A stretch of DNA of 64,000 nucleotides, from contig NZ_AUFL01000010.1 in NCBI RefSeq assembly GCF_000426485.1, positions 1 to 64,000 on the forward strand. Reading direction: 5' to 3'. Numbering within the stretch: the stretch's first letter is position 1; the number at the start of each line of letters is the position of its first letter. Source of the stretch: Indolivaga capnocytophagoides DSM 22835. Its GTDB lineage: Bacteria; Bacteroidota; Bacteroidia; Bacteroidales; Dysgonomonadaceae. Below, in pieces: positions 8,515 through 16,957 of this stretch. The position numbers and the translations under genes are program-made. The notes beneath the pieces were generated by a model. That model ran no database searches and had not been told where the DNA came from. It saw only the letters and a program-made list of their open reading frames with translations.

Positions 8515-8522
8515 TATTTTTG
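8515..8522 (+). promoter_or_regulatory. -7 box of the SUI1/AddA run
   Basis: TATTTTTG fits TAnnTTTG and begins two bases after the T-tract of the preceding terminator, 29 bp before the SUI1 ATG. No good -33 TTG is visible. Confidence 0.45.
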
Positions 8523-8550
8523 ACTTTAAAGAAATTCACTGTTTTCAGAT

Positions 8551-8898
8551 ATGAAAAAAGATAACGACTGGAAAGAAAGGCTCAATGTGGTGTATTCGAC
8601 CAATCCCGATTTCAGCTACGAATCGGAAGAGGAAGAAGAGCAATCGACTTTGCCTAAAGAAAAGCAATCGCTTCGTATAGAGTTGGATAAGCGTAACCGA
8701 AAGGGAAAATCGGTAACCCTTATTACTAATTTTATCGGAACTGATGATGACTTGCAGGATTTAGCCAAATTTCTGAAAACCCGTTGTGGGGTAGGAGGAT
8801 CGGCTCGAGATGGCGAAATTCTGCTTCAAGGAGATTTCCGCCAGAAAGTATTAGACCTATTGCAGAAAGAAGGCTATGCCAAATCACGTGTCATCTGA
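8551..8898 (+). CDS. SUI1/eIF1-like translation factor (YciH family)
   Basis: A 115-residue protein. After an acidic linker (ESEEEEEQS, about residues 24-32) comes the SUI1 core: RGKSVTLITNF-like VTLITNFIG, DDLQDLAKFLKTRCGVGGSARDGEILLQGD. The last part matches the eIF1/YciH signature (LKxxCGxGGxxKxGxIxxQGD). Bacterial YciH is linked to initiation fidelity and stress-related translation control. The stop codon lies 23 bp inside the downstream helicase gene, which suggests translational coupling. Confidence 0.88.
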   Translation: MKKDNDWKERLNVVYSTNPDFSYESEEEEEQSTLPKEKQSLRIELDKRNRKGKSVTLITNFIGTDDDLQDLAKFLKTRCGVGGSARDGEILLQGDFRQKVLDLLQKEGYAKSRVI

Positions 8899-11800
8899 TA
8901 AGGCAAATCTGATAGTATATAAAGCATCTGCCGGATCGGGAAAAACCCACCGATTGACGGCGGAGTACTTGTCGTTGCTCTTTGCTTCGCCCTTTGCCTA
9001 CAAACACATACTTGCCGTAACCTTTACCAATAAGGCCACGGAAGAAATGAAATCGAGAATCATTGATGAGCTCGCAAATTTGGCTTCGGGTCGAGATTCG
9101 GATTATACCAAAGACTTGTCGAAAGAATACGGCAAAGCAGAAGATGCAATAAGAGAGCAGGCTAGAAAAATACTGATTAGCATTCTTCACGATTATTCTT
9201 CTTTCTCAATCAGTACGATAGACCGGTTTTTTCAGCAGACCATGCGGGTATTTACCCGTGAAATAGGTCTTGGCGGAGGATATAATGTAGAGCTGGATAC
9301 GGGTCGTGTACTGGGCGAAGCCATAGACACGATGTTATATGATTTGGAGCGTTCGGAAAACGAACAGCTTTTGGATTGGCTCATTCGTTTTTCGGAAGAG
9401 AAGATCGAAAGTGGCGGCACATGGAATATCCGAAACGATATACAGGATCTTTCGTCCGAAATATTTAAGGAAAGCTACAAAGCCTTCAGCGACCAGATAC
9501 AAGCTGATATAGCCAATAAGGGATTATTGGACGATTATAAGAAAATGCTGCTTGCATATATTCGCCAGTTCGAAAAGGAATCAAAAGAGATTGGCGAAAA
9601 GGCTATGAATATTATGTTGCGCTGCGATCTTCAGCCATTCGATTTTATTCGGGGAAAAACATCTCCTTTTGTCAGTTTCCTGAGGTGGGCAAGTGGGGAA
9701 ATAAAAGCACCTACAGCTACTTTTTCGAAATTGGTCAATGATGTGTCGGCTTGGTACGCAAAAACAGCTCCGGCTGATGTCAAAAGTAAAATCGAAGGAG
9801 CTTATGACAGCGGATTAAATGAATGTGTCTGTCGTATAACCGAACTTTACAATAATTCGGTCACTTATCAGACTGCCAGCGAAATTAACCGTTATTTTTT
9901 CACTTTGGGTATTTTGGGTGATGTGGATAAGAATGTCCGCAGTTATGCCGCCGAGAATAACATTATGCTGATTTCCGATACTACCGAACTGCTTAATAAG
10001 ATTATTCAGGGAACAGATAGCCCTTTTATCTATGAAAAGGTTGGTACTCGGGTAGAACATTATATGATTGATGAGTTTCAGGACACATCAGGCATGCAGT
10101 GGGCAAATTTTTTGCCATTGGTAAAAGACAGTTTATCAGCAGGAAATAAAAACCTGATAGTAGGAGACGTAAAGCAAAGTATTTATCGCTGGCGCAACTC
10201 CGATTGGAAGTTGTTGGATGAACAGTTGGATATCGATTTCAAGTCGAATGGTATTCATCACGAATCATTAGACACTAATTGGCGGAGTGATAAGAATATT
10301 ATAGATTTCAATAATTCGATTTTCGAAACAGGATCAACTCTTCTTCAGAATCTGTATAATGAAAGTCTCGAAGAGATAACTGTCAGTTCATCTTTGGCAT
10401 CTTTTTATACAAAGATCAAAAAGGCATACGAAGACTCGTATCAGCATCTGCCCGAGAAGAAGAAAGACTCGACAGGACATGTTTCTATTGAGTTTATCAA
10501 TACCGAAGAAAATTCCAACTGGCAGGCTTATGCTTTGGAGCAGCTTCCTCAAACAATAGAGACGCTGCAAGACAAAGGATATGATTTGAGGGATATAGCC
10601 ATATTGGTACGTACAAAGAAAGAAGGTGCAGATGCTGCCAACTGTCTGCTTGAATATAAAAGCAAAAACCCCGGAAGTAAGTATAAATATGATATTATAT
10701 CGGACGAGGCACTGTTTATCCGTAATTCGAAAAGTATAAAATTGGTAGTGTCTTTGCTGAAGTATCTTCGTAATTCTTCGGATTCTACCCTGCGGACTCT
10801 GGCTATATACGAATATTATAAGTTTAAAGACCAGTTGACTCCTGAAGAAACTATCCGTTCTCATTTTTCGGCATCGGGAGATTTTCCGGAAGATGTAATT
10901 GATAATCTTAACCGGATAAAGGAACTTCCTTTGTATGAAATGACCGAGGAGATATTCAATCTTTTTAAAGATGCGATGGAAGCTAATGAGAATATATATA
11001 TACAGGCTTTTCTGGATATGGTTCTCGATTTTTCGGTGAAGAAATCATCCGATCTGGATTCGTTTCTCCAATGGTGGGACGAGACCGGACAAGGTAAGAC
11101 CATATTTACTCCCGATGGACAGGATGCCATACGTATTATGACTATTCATAAATCGAAAGGGCTTGGCTTTCCGGTCGTAATTATGCCGTTTTGTAACTGG
11201 GATATAGATCATAAGCTCACAACTATACTTTGGTGCCAGCCAAAGATGGAACCTTTCGACCTGCTGCATCTTGTTCCGGTCAGGTATTCGCAAAAGCTGA
11301 GTAACACGATTTTCGCGTATGACTATCTGGAAGAAAAGCTGCATGCCTTTATTGATAATCTCAATGTATTATATGTCGCATTTACCAGGGCAAAAAATGA
11401 TCTGATTATATTTTCACCGAAGCCGAAAGAAAAAGCTAAGGGCATCGGTAATATATCGTCCCTGCTTTGGGCTTGCTGTCATTCGACTGCGGAGCAACAA
11501 GGTGAAAAAATATTTATCGATCTGAGTAGCTCCATGGATGATGAAAATAACCGATTGGAGCTGGGTGAATCTTCGTGCTCTTTTATTAAGAAGGCGGAAG
11601 ATGTTGAAAGTGAAGTTAGTATAGGAATACTAGAAAGTATACCCTTTGATAACCGATTAAAACTCAGGTTAAATAATAAATACTTCTTTACAGACCAGGG
11701 ACAGCGGGAATACGGAACGCTTATGCATGAGATTGTAAGCAATGTAACCTCTCTGAATGAGCTTGATAAAGTGATCGAAAAATATCGATTAGCAGGGGTG

Positions 11801-12127
11801 ATAACTACTGAAGAGAAGATCCGTGTATCGGGATTATTGCATGAGTATCTGTCAGTCCCGAAAATTTCGGAATGGTATTCGGGCAATTATAAAGTACTGA
11901 ATGAAGTGCAGATACTACAACCTAATGGTACTTTTATCCGACCCGACAGAGTGATGATAAAAGGCTCCGAAGTAATTGTCATTGACTATAAGTTCGGAGA
12001 AAAAGAAGAAAAAAAATACTTAAAACAGGTAAAAAATTACATGACCCAAATCAAAAAAATGGGATATACCGCCGTAAAAGGGTATATTTGTTATATTGTA
12101 TTAAGTAAAGTTATAGAGATTGAGTAA
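8876..12127 (+). CDS. UvrD/AddA-like helicase with C-terminal PD-(D/E)XK nuclease
   Basis: A 1083-residue DNA repair helicase-nuclease. It has Walker A ASAGSGKT at residues 17-24, AVTFTNKATEEMK (motif Ia), STIDRFFQQ, the DExx box MIDEFQD near 398, VGDVKQSIYRWR (motif III) near 430, TNWRSD (IV), TIHKSKGLGFPVVIMPF (V) near 757, and VAFTRAKNDLII (VI) near 838. The C-terminus carries a RecB-type nuclease: GTLMHEIV near 947, PDRVMI and VIDYKFG near 1022-1035, then QVKNYM. The composition matches AddA of AddAB, which processes double-strand ends. No AddB-like partner gene is adjacent. The start overlaps the SUI1 gene by 23 bp. Confidence 0.88.
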   Translation: MPNHVSSDKANLIVYKASAGSGKTHRLTAEYLSLLFASPFAYKHILAVTFTNKATEEMKSRIIDELANLASGRDSDYTKDLSKEYGKAEDAIREQARKILISILHDYSSFSISTIDRFFQQTMRVFTREIGLGGGYNVELDTGRVLGEAIDTMLYDLERSENEQLLDWLIRFSEEKIESGGTWNIRNDIQDLSSEIFKESYKAFSDQIQADIANKGLLDDYKKMLLAYIRQFEKESKEIGEKAMNIMLRCDLQPFDFIRGKTSPFVSFLRWASGEIKAPTATFSKLVNDVSAWYAKTAPADVKSKIEGAYDSGLNECVCRITELYNNSVTYQTASEINRYFFTLGILGDVDKNVRSYAAENNIMLISDTTELLNKIIQGTDSPFIYEKVGTRVEHYMIDEFQDTSGMQWANFLPLVKDSLSAGNKNLIVGDVKQSIYRWRNSDWKLLDEQLDIDFKSNGIHHESLDTNWRSDKNIIDFNNSIFETGSTLLQNLYNESLEEITVSSSLASFYTKIKKAYEDSYQHLPEKKKDSTGHVSIEFINTEENSNWQAYALEQLPQTIETLQDKGYDLRDIAILVRTKKEGADAANCLLEYKSKNPGSKYKYDIISDEALFIRNSKSIKLVVSLLKYLRNSSDSTLRTLAIYEYYKFKDQLTPEETIRSHFSASGDFPEDVIDNLNRIKELPLYEMTEEIFNLFKDAMEANENIYIQAFLDMVLDFSVKKSSDLDSFLQWWDETGQGKTIFTPDGQDAIRIMTIHKSKGLGFPVVIMPFCNWDIDHKLTTILWCQPKMEPFDLLHLVPVRYSQKLSNTIFAYDYLEEKLHAFIDNLNVLYVAFTRAKNDLIIFSPKPKEKAKGIGNISSLLWACCHSTAEQQGEKIFIDLSSSMDDENNRLELGESSCSFIKKAEDVESEVSIGILESIPFDNRLKLRLNNKYFFTDQGQREYGTLMHEIVSNVTSLNELDKVIEKYRLAGVITTEEKIRVSGLLHEYLSVPKISEWYSGNYKVLNEVQILQPNGTFIRPDRVMIKGSEVIVIDYKFGEKEEKKYLKQVKNYMTQIKKMGYTAVKGYICYIVLSKVIEIE

Positions 12128-12163
12128 CTTACGAGTTACAAATCATAAAAGCACTAATTAGGG

Positions 12164-12802
12164 ATGATAAGAACACTCATTATAAGTATATTCATTTTTT
12201 CGGGCAGTTTGATCTATGCCCAAACTCCGCAATCTTTGACTTCTGCCGATTGGGTGAAAATCGCTGATGAGAAACTGTCCACTGGTGACTTTTCGGGTGC
12301 TATATTCGGATATGAAGTTGCCGTAAAAATGGACTCTCTCAATAGTGAAGCATTTCGAAAATGGGGTAGTGTTCTTACTCATACTGCTGTATTGGAAGAT
12401 AATCAGGAGCAATTTGATGAAGGTCTCGGCAAGTTTGAAACTGCGGTTCGCTTAAATCCCACAAGAGCAAATAACTATTACGAATGGGGTAATGCTTTGT
12501 TGAAGAAAGGCAGACACGAAGAAAATCTTAAATTATATAAGAAAGAAATATTAGAAAAGTTCACAGCTGCAGAGGCTTTGTCCGATCAGGTGGGTGCATA
12601 TTGTATTGCATCATTTTATGCTCTGATTAAAGATAAAAAGAATAGCCTTAAATGGCTGGATGCTACTTTATCAAACAATTATTCGACAAAAGACAGCCGC
12701 ATAAACCGCCGATTGCTCGAACATGATCCTAATCTGAGCAATGTAAGAGAAGACAGTAATTTCAAAAAATTGATAGATACTTACTTTCCGCTTCCTCAAT
12801 GA
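12164..12802 (+). CDS. Exported TPR-repeat protein
   Basis: A 212-residue protein with a Sec signal peptide (MIRTLIISIFIFSGSLIYAQ, cleavage after A/Q near 20). It then has TPR-like helices: SADWVKIADEKLSTGDFSGA, NSEAFRKWGSVL, GLGKFETAVRLNPTRANNYYEWGNALL, and a C-terminal LKWLDATLSNNY segment. The repeated A-x-x-LNP and W/Y-x-x-G-x-x-L pattern is the TPR signature. TPR proteins act as protein-binding scaffolds. It begins 36 bp after the helicase and overlaps the next gene by 4 bp (ATGA), so it is coupled to the Ntox23-like gene. It is periplasmic or outer-membrane facing by inference. Confidence 0.7.
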   Translation: MIRTLIISIFIFSGSLIYAQTPQSLTSADWVKIADEKLSTGDFSGAIFGYEVAVKMDSLNSEAFRKWGSVLTHTAVLEDNQEQFDEGLGKFETAVRLNPTRANNYYEWGNALLKKGRHEENLKLYKKEILEKFTAAEALSDQVGAYCIASFYALIKDKKNSLKWLDATLSNNYSTKDSRINRRLLEHDPNLSNVREDSNFKKLIDTYFPLPQ

Positions 12803-13593
12803 TACGGTTATTACTGATTGTCGTAGTGGGTAATATTATATCTTCCGTTTTCGGGCAGAGAATGACTCATCGTAACGATTTTACATCCCTCTATATTCTG
12901 GATAGGGATCGGCACAATAATTTTGAAATATCTGCATCGTTGGTCGCTGTTTTTACTACAGGAGCAGCCGACCGTAATGGCTTTCGGATAGGAGGAGGGT
13001 TGTCTGCCTCAAAAACGATAGGCAACTGGACATTCTCTGCCGGATTGGATGCTTATAAAGCTCTCAGTCGATTTGGTCTTGGGACGACCTATGCAGGTAT
13101 TATTTACGATACACCCAAGACCGCAGCATCTTATTATCTGAATAAATATCATCAGGGAGAAAAGCAGATGTCGGGTATCGTGGGGGTACGTATCAGAGAC
13201 TTCGAGATAAAGTTCGAAGATGATATCTTATCACTGCCTTTTACCGGATTCAGAGTATATGACCGCTATCGTACAGCTGCGCTCGAACTCCGATACAGAC
13301 AATTCTTGCTGGGTATGAATGTATATACTTCTGAACCGGATGGATTGACGGACGCTTCACTGTATAACAGAAAAGGAGTGTATAAAGAAGGAAATCAGAT
13401 ATCAAGCCCTCTTTATTTGGGATATACCGATAAAAATCTGATGGTACGATACGGATGGAACAGCAATTTGGGTGGATATATAGGACAGAATAGCTGGCAC
13501 AGATCGCTGTTTGATACGGGTGACTTCAAATCGGGAGATTATCGCAATCAATTTCTGCAAGTGGGGACATATAAGCCATATAGCCTTTATTGA
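12799..13593 (+). CDS. Exported protein resembling polymorphic toxin type 23 (Ntox23) domain
   Basis: A 264-residue protein with a signal peptide (MIRLLLIVVVGNIISSVFGQ). The mature part matches, by eye, the pattern I recall for the Bacteroidota polymorphic toxin type 23 domain: IGGGLSASKTIGNWTFSAGL, then FEIKFEDDIL, YDRYRTAALELRYRQF, MNVYTSEPDG, YKEGNQISSPLYLGYTDKN, and a C-terminal Q-N-x-x-H (GQNSWHRSLF). The family is mostly beta-strand and its activity is not established. A stand-alone exported form lacks the long delivery module of classical polymorphic toxins, so a non-toxin role is equally possible. It sits between a coupled TPR gene and a lipoprotein gene one base downstream, which could be an immunity or partner protein. 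Confidence 0.5.
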   Translation: MIRLLLIVVVGNIISSVFGQRMTHRNDFTSLYILDRDRHNNFEISASLVAVFTTGAADRNGFRIGGGLSASKTIGNWTFSAGLDAYKALSRFGLGTTYAGIIYDTPKTAASYYLNKYHQGEKQMSGIVGVRIRDFEIKFEDDILSLPFTGFRVYDRYRTAALELRYRQFLLGMNVYTSEPDGLTDASLYNRKGVYKEGNQISSPLYLGYTDKNLMVRYGWNSNLGGYIGQNSWHRSLFDTGDFKSGDYRNQFLQVGTYKPYSLY

Positions 13594-13594
13594 T

Positions 13595-14176
13595 ATGAAA
13601 AATATACTTTTTCTGTTTCCGATTACTTTACTGCTGATGGCTGGCTGTGTTTCGGTGCGACCTTCCGATTTTATCTATTTCTATGATCGAAAAGATACAG
13701 GGCTATCTTCACGAATAAATATTGATGGTTATTACGTGTCGGAAAGAGAATGTGACTCTGCCTTCTTTTCAGTATTTATGTTTTATCCCGATGGCTTATT
13801 TACTATTGCAACAACCAGTAATGCCGATCTTGTTGCTGAATGTTTTTCAACAGGAGGTAAATCTAAAATATGTCAGTATCCATCGTGGGGTACTTATCGG
13901 CTTATCGGTGATACAATTAAAACACAGACGGTAATAGTCGAGGGGATGGCTTCGAGCTGTATTTTTCGTGATTATCTGATTCTTCCGGATGGAAGTATTA
14001 TTAATCTCAGTGATTATGTAAACCCCGATAAAAGTAAACTGATGTATATGCGGAATTATCCATCTTTTCGAACCAATCAATGTGCTGCTCCTGCCCGCTT
14101 TTATCCTATTACGGAAAAGCGGAAGAAGACTGATTGTCCTTATTTGTCTAAAGAATGGTTCTCTTCTGATAAGTAG
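13595..14176 (+). CDS. Lipoprotein encoded directly after the Ntox23-like gene (possible partner/immunity)
   Basis: A 193-residue lipoprotein with signal MKNILFLFPITLLLMAGC (lipobox LMAGC, Cys18). The open frame extends upstream to 13511, but the ATG at 13595, one base after the previous stop, gives the proper signal peptide. The mature part has an alternating-strand region (DGYYVSERECD, SVFMFYPDGLFTIATT, YPSWGTYRLIGDTIKTQTVIVEG) like a small lipocalin-type or META-type barrel, and several cysteines (for example near residues 53, 81, 91 and 121). I recognise no family. Position alone suggests a function tied to the Ntox23-like protein. Confidence 0.65.
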   Translation: MKNILFLFPITLLLMAGCVSVRPSDFIYFYDRKDTGLSSRINIDGYYVSERECDSAFFSVFMFYPDGLFTIATTSNADLVAECFSTGGKSKICQYPSWGTYRLIGDTIKTQTVIVEGMASSCIFRDYLILPDGSIINLSDYVNPDKSKLMYMRNYPSFRTNQCAAPARFYPITEKRKKTDCPYLSKEWFSSDK

Positions 14177-14336
14177 AAATTTATCCCTTGGTGATATGGT
14201 TTGTCTATCAATGATAGGTTTTATTAATGTGAAAATGGAGAGATGTTTACCGGATTTCGAACAATCTAGCATGGTTATTGCAACAAACTGTGATAGCCGG
14301 ATGTTAATTTGGTGAATTAAGTAATAGTAGTAGGAT
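14177..14336. other. Intergenic region without a recognised gene
   Basis: This stretch between the lipoprotein and the DUF2156 gene holds no convincing ORF or terminator. It contains GTTAATTTGG and leads into the palindromic repeat at 14337-14375. Confidence 0.5.
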
Positions 14337-14375
14337 TTTATACTTGCTAAATCAATAAAGGTCTGAGGCCTTAAA
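14337..14375 (+). repeat. GGTCTGAGGCC dispersed palindromic repeat upstream of DUF2156 gene
   Basis: TTATACTTGCTAAATC followed by AAGGTCTGAGGCCTTAA. In RNA the one altered position gives a U-G pair, so the stem survives. The palindrome ends 12 bp before the ATG at 14387, in the ribosome-binding region. Confidence 0.7.
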
Positions 14376-14386
14376 TAGCTGAACTT

Positions 14387-15283
14387 ATGATCAACTTCAA
14401 ACAAATAGAACTGACGGACAAGCCTAAAATAGATGCTTGTCTTGAGGAAAATACGTATCGTGCCTGTGATTTTTGTTTTACGAACATGTTCACATGGAAT
14501 GCTAAATTTAAAACCCAATATGATATTAATCATAAGACTTTGTTTCTGAGGTTTAATGAAGTCGACGGGAATACATATTACATGATGCCGATAGGTCCTA
14601 TGCCAATCAAAGCGGCGATAGAAGAAATAATGGCAGATGCCAGAGCTTGTAATATACCGTTTATGATGAAAGGTATCACTAATGAAATGTGGGAGAAGAT
14701 AAACAGGGCAATGCCCGGTCAATTTGAACACACTCATGAACGCAACAACGACGAATACATCTATCTTTCGGAAAAACTAATAACACTCTCCGGTAAAAAA
14801 CTACAAAGCAAAAGAAATCACATAAACCGTTTTATTGCAGATAACCCTGATTGGGTGTATTTCCCTCTTACCACTCGTAAGGATCTGGATGAATGTGCAT
14901 TCATGCTGGATGAATGGGAAAATGTAAAAGAGGATAAAAATCGTTCGCTCGGCTACGATTATATAGCAACAAAACTGATGCTTGAGCACTTTGATGAGCT
15001 GCAATTGAGGGGAGGAGCAATAAAAGTGAATGGGAAAATTATAGCCTTCACTATTGGTGAAAGGCTTACAAATGATACCTTTGTAGTACATGTTGAAAAG
15101 GCTTTTGCCGATATTAACGGATCGTACACCATAATCAACCGTGAATTTATAAAACACGAGGCTTCCGAATTTAAATATATCAACAGGGAAGAGGATATGG
15201 GATTGGATTCGCTGCGGCAGGCTAAACTTTCTTATCAACCGGAAATTTTACTTGAAGAAGGATTTTTAAGACCTAAGAAATGA
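14387..15283 (+). CDS. DUF2156 (phosphatidylglycerol lysyltransferase C-terminal-like) protein
   Basis: A 298-residue soluble protein. The N-terminal segment INFKQIELTDKPKIDACLEENTYRACDFCFTNMFTW and the central LSGKKLQSKRNHINRFI motif are typical of Bacteroidota DUF2156 proteins, which have a double GNAT fold as in the MprF aminoacyl-transferase domain. The later IINREFIKHEASEFKYINREEDMGLDSLR block is also conserved. There are no membrane segments, so it is not full-length MprF; the acceptor is unknown. It overlaps the next GNAT gene by 4 bp (ATGA), implying coupled translation of two acyltransferase-fold proteins. Confidence 0.8.
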   Translation: MINFKQIELTDKPKIDACLEENTYRACDFCFTNMFTWNAKFKTQYDINHKTLFLRFNEVDGNTYYMMPIGPMPIKAAIEEIMADARACNIPFMMKGITNEMWEKINRAMPGQFEHTHERNNDEYIYLSEKLITLSGKKLQSKRNHINRFIADNPDWVYFPLTTRKDLDECAFMLDEWENVKEDKNRSLGYDYIATKLMLEHFDELQLRGGAIKVNGKIIAFTIGERLTNDTFVVHVEKAFADINGSYTIINREFIKHEASEFKYINREEDMGLDSLRQAKLSYQPEILLEEGFLRPKK

Positions 15284-16125
15284 TACGATTTGCAGACACA
15301 GATGCTACACCTTTAGTTCGTTCGATGTGGAAGACCTGCTTCGGAGATACGGAGGAATATCTTGATCTGCATTTTTCGAAGAAATATAAGCCCGAAAATA
15401 CATTGTTGTATTACGAAGGGGATATGGCTGTCGCTGCATTGCAGATGTTACCGTATTCTATTCGTTTTTATGGGAAAGAAATACCATTCTCTTATCTTGC
15501 CGGATTGTGTACCTTGCCTGAGTTCCGTAACAAAGGCTATATGGGGAAATTAATACGGACATCTTTCGATGTTCTGAAAGAGCGGCAGATTCCGCTTTGC
15601 GGGCTTGTTCCTGCCGAAGATTGGCTTTACGGATATTATGCAAAATATGGCTTTGAAACCGTTTTCGATTCTACGGAAGATACGATTGATCTTAGCTCTG
15701 TATTAAGCAAAGGGAAGGATTTCCAGGAGGATTATCTTCTATTCGATAAACAGTATCAGTCGGAAGATTTTTGCGTGTTGAAAACCTTTTTGGATTTTGA
15801 AGCTATTGTAGACGATTATAAAGACGAGGGATGTCCCCTAAAAGGAAACTTGAATGGTATGGCTCGGGTGGTTATACCGGAAACCGTATTGGCTTTGTAT
15901 GCTGCTGTCTGTAATAATTACGACTTTGCAATAAGAGTAGATCAGGATGTATATGATATAAAACAGGGAAAGGTTAGCAAAGCCAACCTTTCCGATACTG
16001 ATTTATCTGTGGATATAAACTTATTGACAAGGTTATTATTCGGATATCATATTTCAGAACTGGGTTCTCCATATTCTTCTTTATTTCAAGAGCATCACCC
16101 TATTCTAAATTTGATGCTGGAATAA
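15280..16125 (+). CDS. GNAT family N-acetyltransferase (Eis-like N-terminal part)
   Basis: A 281-residue protein. The acetyl-CoA site motif A is LPEFRNKGYMGKLIRTSFDVLKE near residues 78-100, followed by LCGLVPAEDWLYGYYAKYGFE, the typical GNAT motif B (YxxxGF). The remaining C-terminal half has no clear domain but resembles the second lobe of Eis-like acetyltransferases. It is coupled to DUF2156 by a 4-bp overlap. Its last 26 bp overlap the convergent metallo-hydrolase gene. The substrate cannot be predicted. Confidence 0.8.
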   Translation: MIRFADTDATPLVRSMWKTCFGDTEEYLDLHFSKKYKPENTLLYYEGDMAVAALQMLPYSIRFYGKEIPFSYLAGLCTLPEFRNKGYMGKLIRTSFDVLKERQIPLCGLVPAEDWLYGYYAKYGFETVFDSTEDTIDLSSVLSKGKDFQEDYLLFDKQYQSEDFCVLKTFLDFEAIVDDYKDEGCPLKGNLNGMARVVIPETVLALYAAVCNNYDFAIRVDQDVYDIKQGKVSKANLSDTDLSVDINLLTRLLFGYHISELGSPYSSLFQEHHPILNLMLE

Positions 16126-16957
16126 GTACCTGAAATTCTCTTAATCCCGAAGGTTTTCCTCTGCTTAATGTTTTTATAGTAACATCTTCACCAACTCTGA
16201 TCCCTTTTTCCTTTAAGGCGTATTCTATTGTTTTATAGGCAAGTTCGGGATGATTATTATCCTGGCTGAGGTGGCAAAGCCATATTTCATCCAGATGATT
16301 GTTATAGATCGATGTCAGTAACTCACCTGTAAGCCTATTGCTAAGATGTCCCATTCCTGAGATAATACGCTGTTTGAGATGATATGGGTAATTTCCGTTG
16401 GTAAGCATCTCTTCATCGTAGTTTGCTTCTATAATAAGGTGATTAGCAGTCTTGGCGTATTGCTCTATGGTAGGAGTTATTCGTCCGACGTCGGTGACCA
16501 GCACTATTGTTTTTCCTCCCACTTTTATCTGATATCCGACGTTCTCAATCGTATCGTGAGGCACGTCAAATGCTGTTATTTCAAAATCCTTGATCGAAAA
16601 GCTGGTGTCTTTCTCAATGATTCTTTTGGAGCCTGAGATATTGTCCTGTACATACTTGGATCGCTCTATGCCGAAATGTACTGTTTCTGTAGCATAGACC
16701 GGAATACACATCTTACCGCCTAACCCGCCAATTGATTTTATATGGTCGGCATGGTCATGTGTCACCAGTACGGCTACAATCGTTTCCATTGCTACACCAT
16801 AATCCCGTAGGTACTTTTTGAGGGTACGCATCCCGATGCCGGCATCAATGAGGATACCGTATTTAGATGTTCCGAGGTAATAGCAGTTGCCGCTGCTTCC
16901 ACTGGAAAGACTGATCAGACGGAAGGCTGATGTGGGTGTAAATAAGTCGTATTGCAT
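16100..16957 (-). CDS. MBL-fold metallo-hydrolase (YycJ/WalJ-like)
   Basis: A 285-residue protein with the metallo-beta-lactamase signature THDHADH near residues 66-72 and the N-terminal pattern ISLSSGSSGNCYYLG shared by YycJ/WalJ proteins (putative exonucleases). More metal ligands are expected at DVPHDTIENVGY, LVTDVGRI, IEANYD and LCHLSQDNNH, all present. It is read from the same strand as the FabK-like gene, whose stop overlaps its start by one base (ATG first base at 16957), so the two are cotranscribed. Confidence 0.82.
   Translation of the reverse strand: MQYDLFTPTSAFRLISLSSGSSGNCYYLGTSKYGILIDAGIGMRTLKKYLRDYGVAMETIVAVLVTHDHADHIKSIGGLGGKMCIPVYATETVHFGIERSKYVQDNISGSKRIIEKDTSFSIKDFEITAFDVPHDTIENVGYQIKVGGKTIVLVTDVGRITPTIEQYAKTANHLIIEANYDEEMLTNGNYPYHLKQRIISGMGHLSNRLTGELLTSIYNNHLDEIWLCHLSQDNNHPELAYKTIEYALKEKGIRVGEDVTIKTLSRGKPSGLREFQVLIPASNLE

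Noticed and set aside
10388-10864. 158-codon minus-strand ORF within the helicase gene
   Set aside because: It lies wholly antisense to a conserved part of the AddA-like protein and shows no protein-like features.
13847-14737. 296-codon minus-strand ORF
   Set aside because: It spans the antisense of two well-supported plus-strand genes (lipoprotein and DUF2156) and the repeat between them; its translation has no domain, signal or sensible composition.
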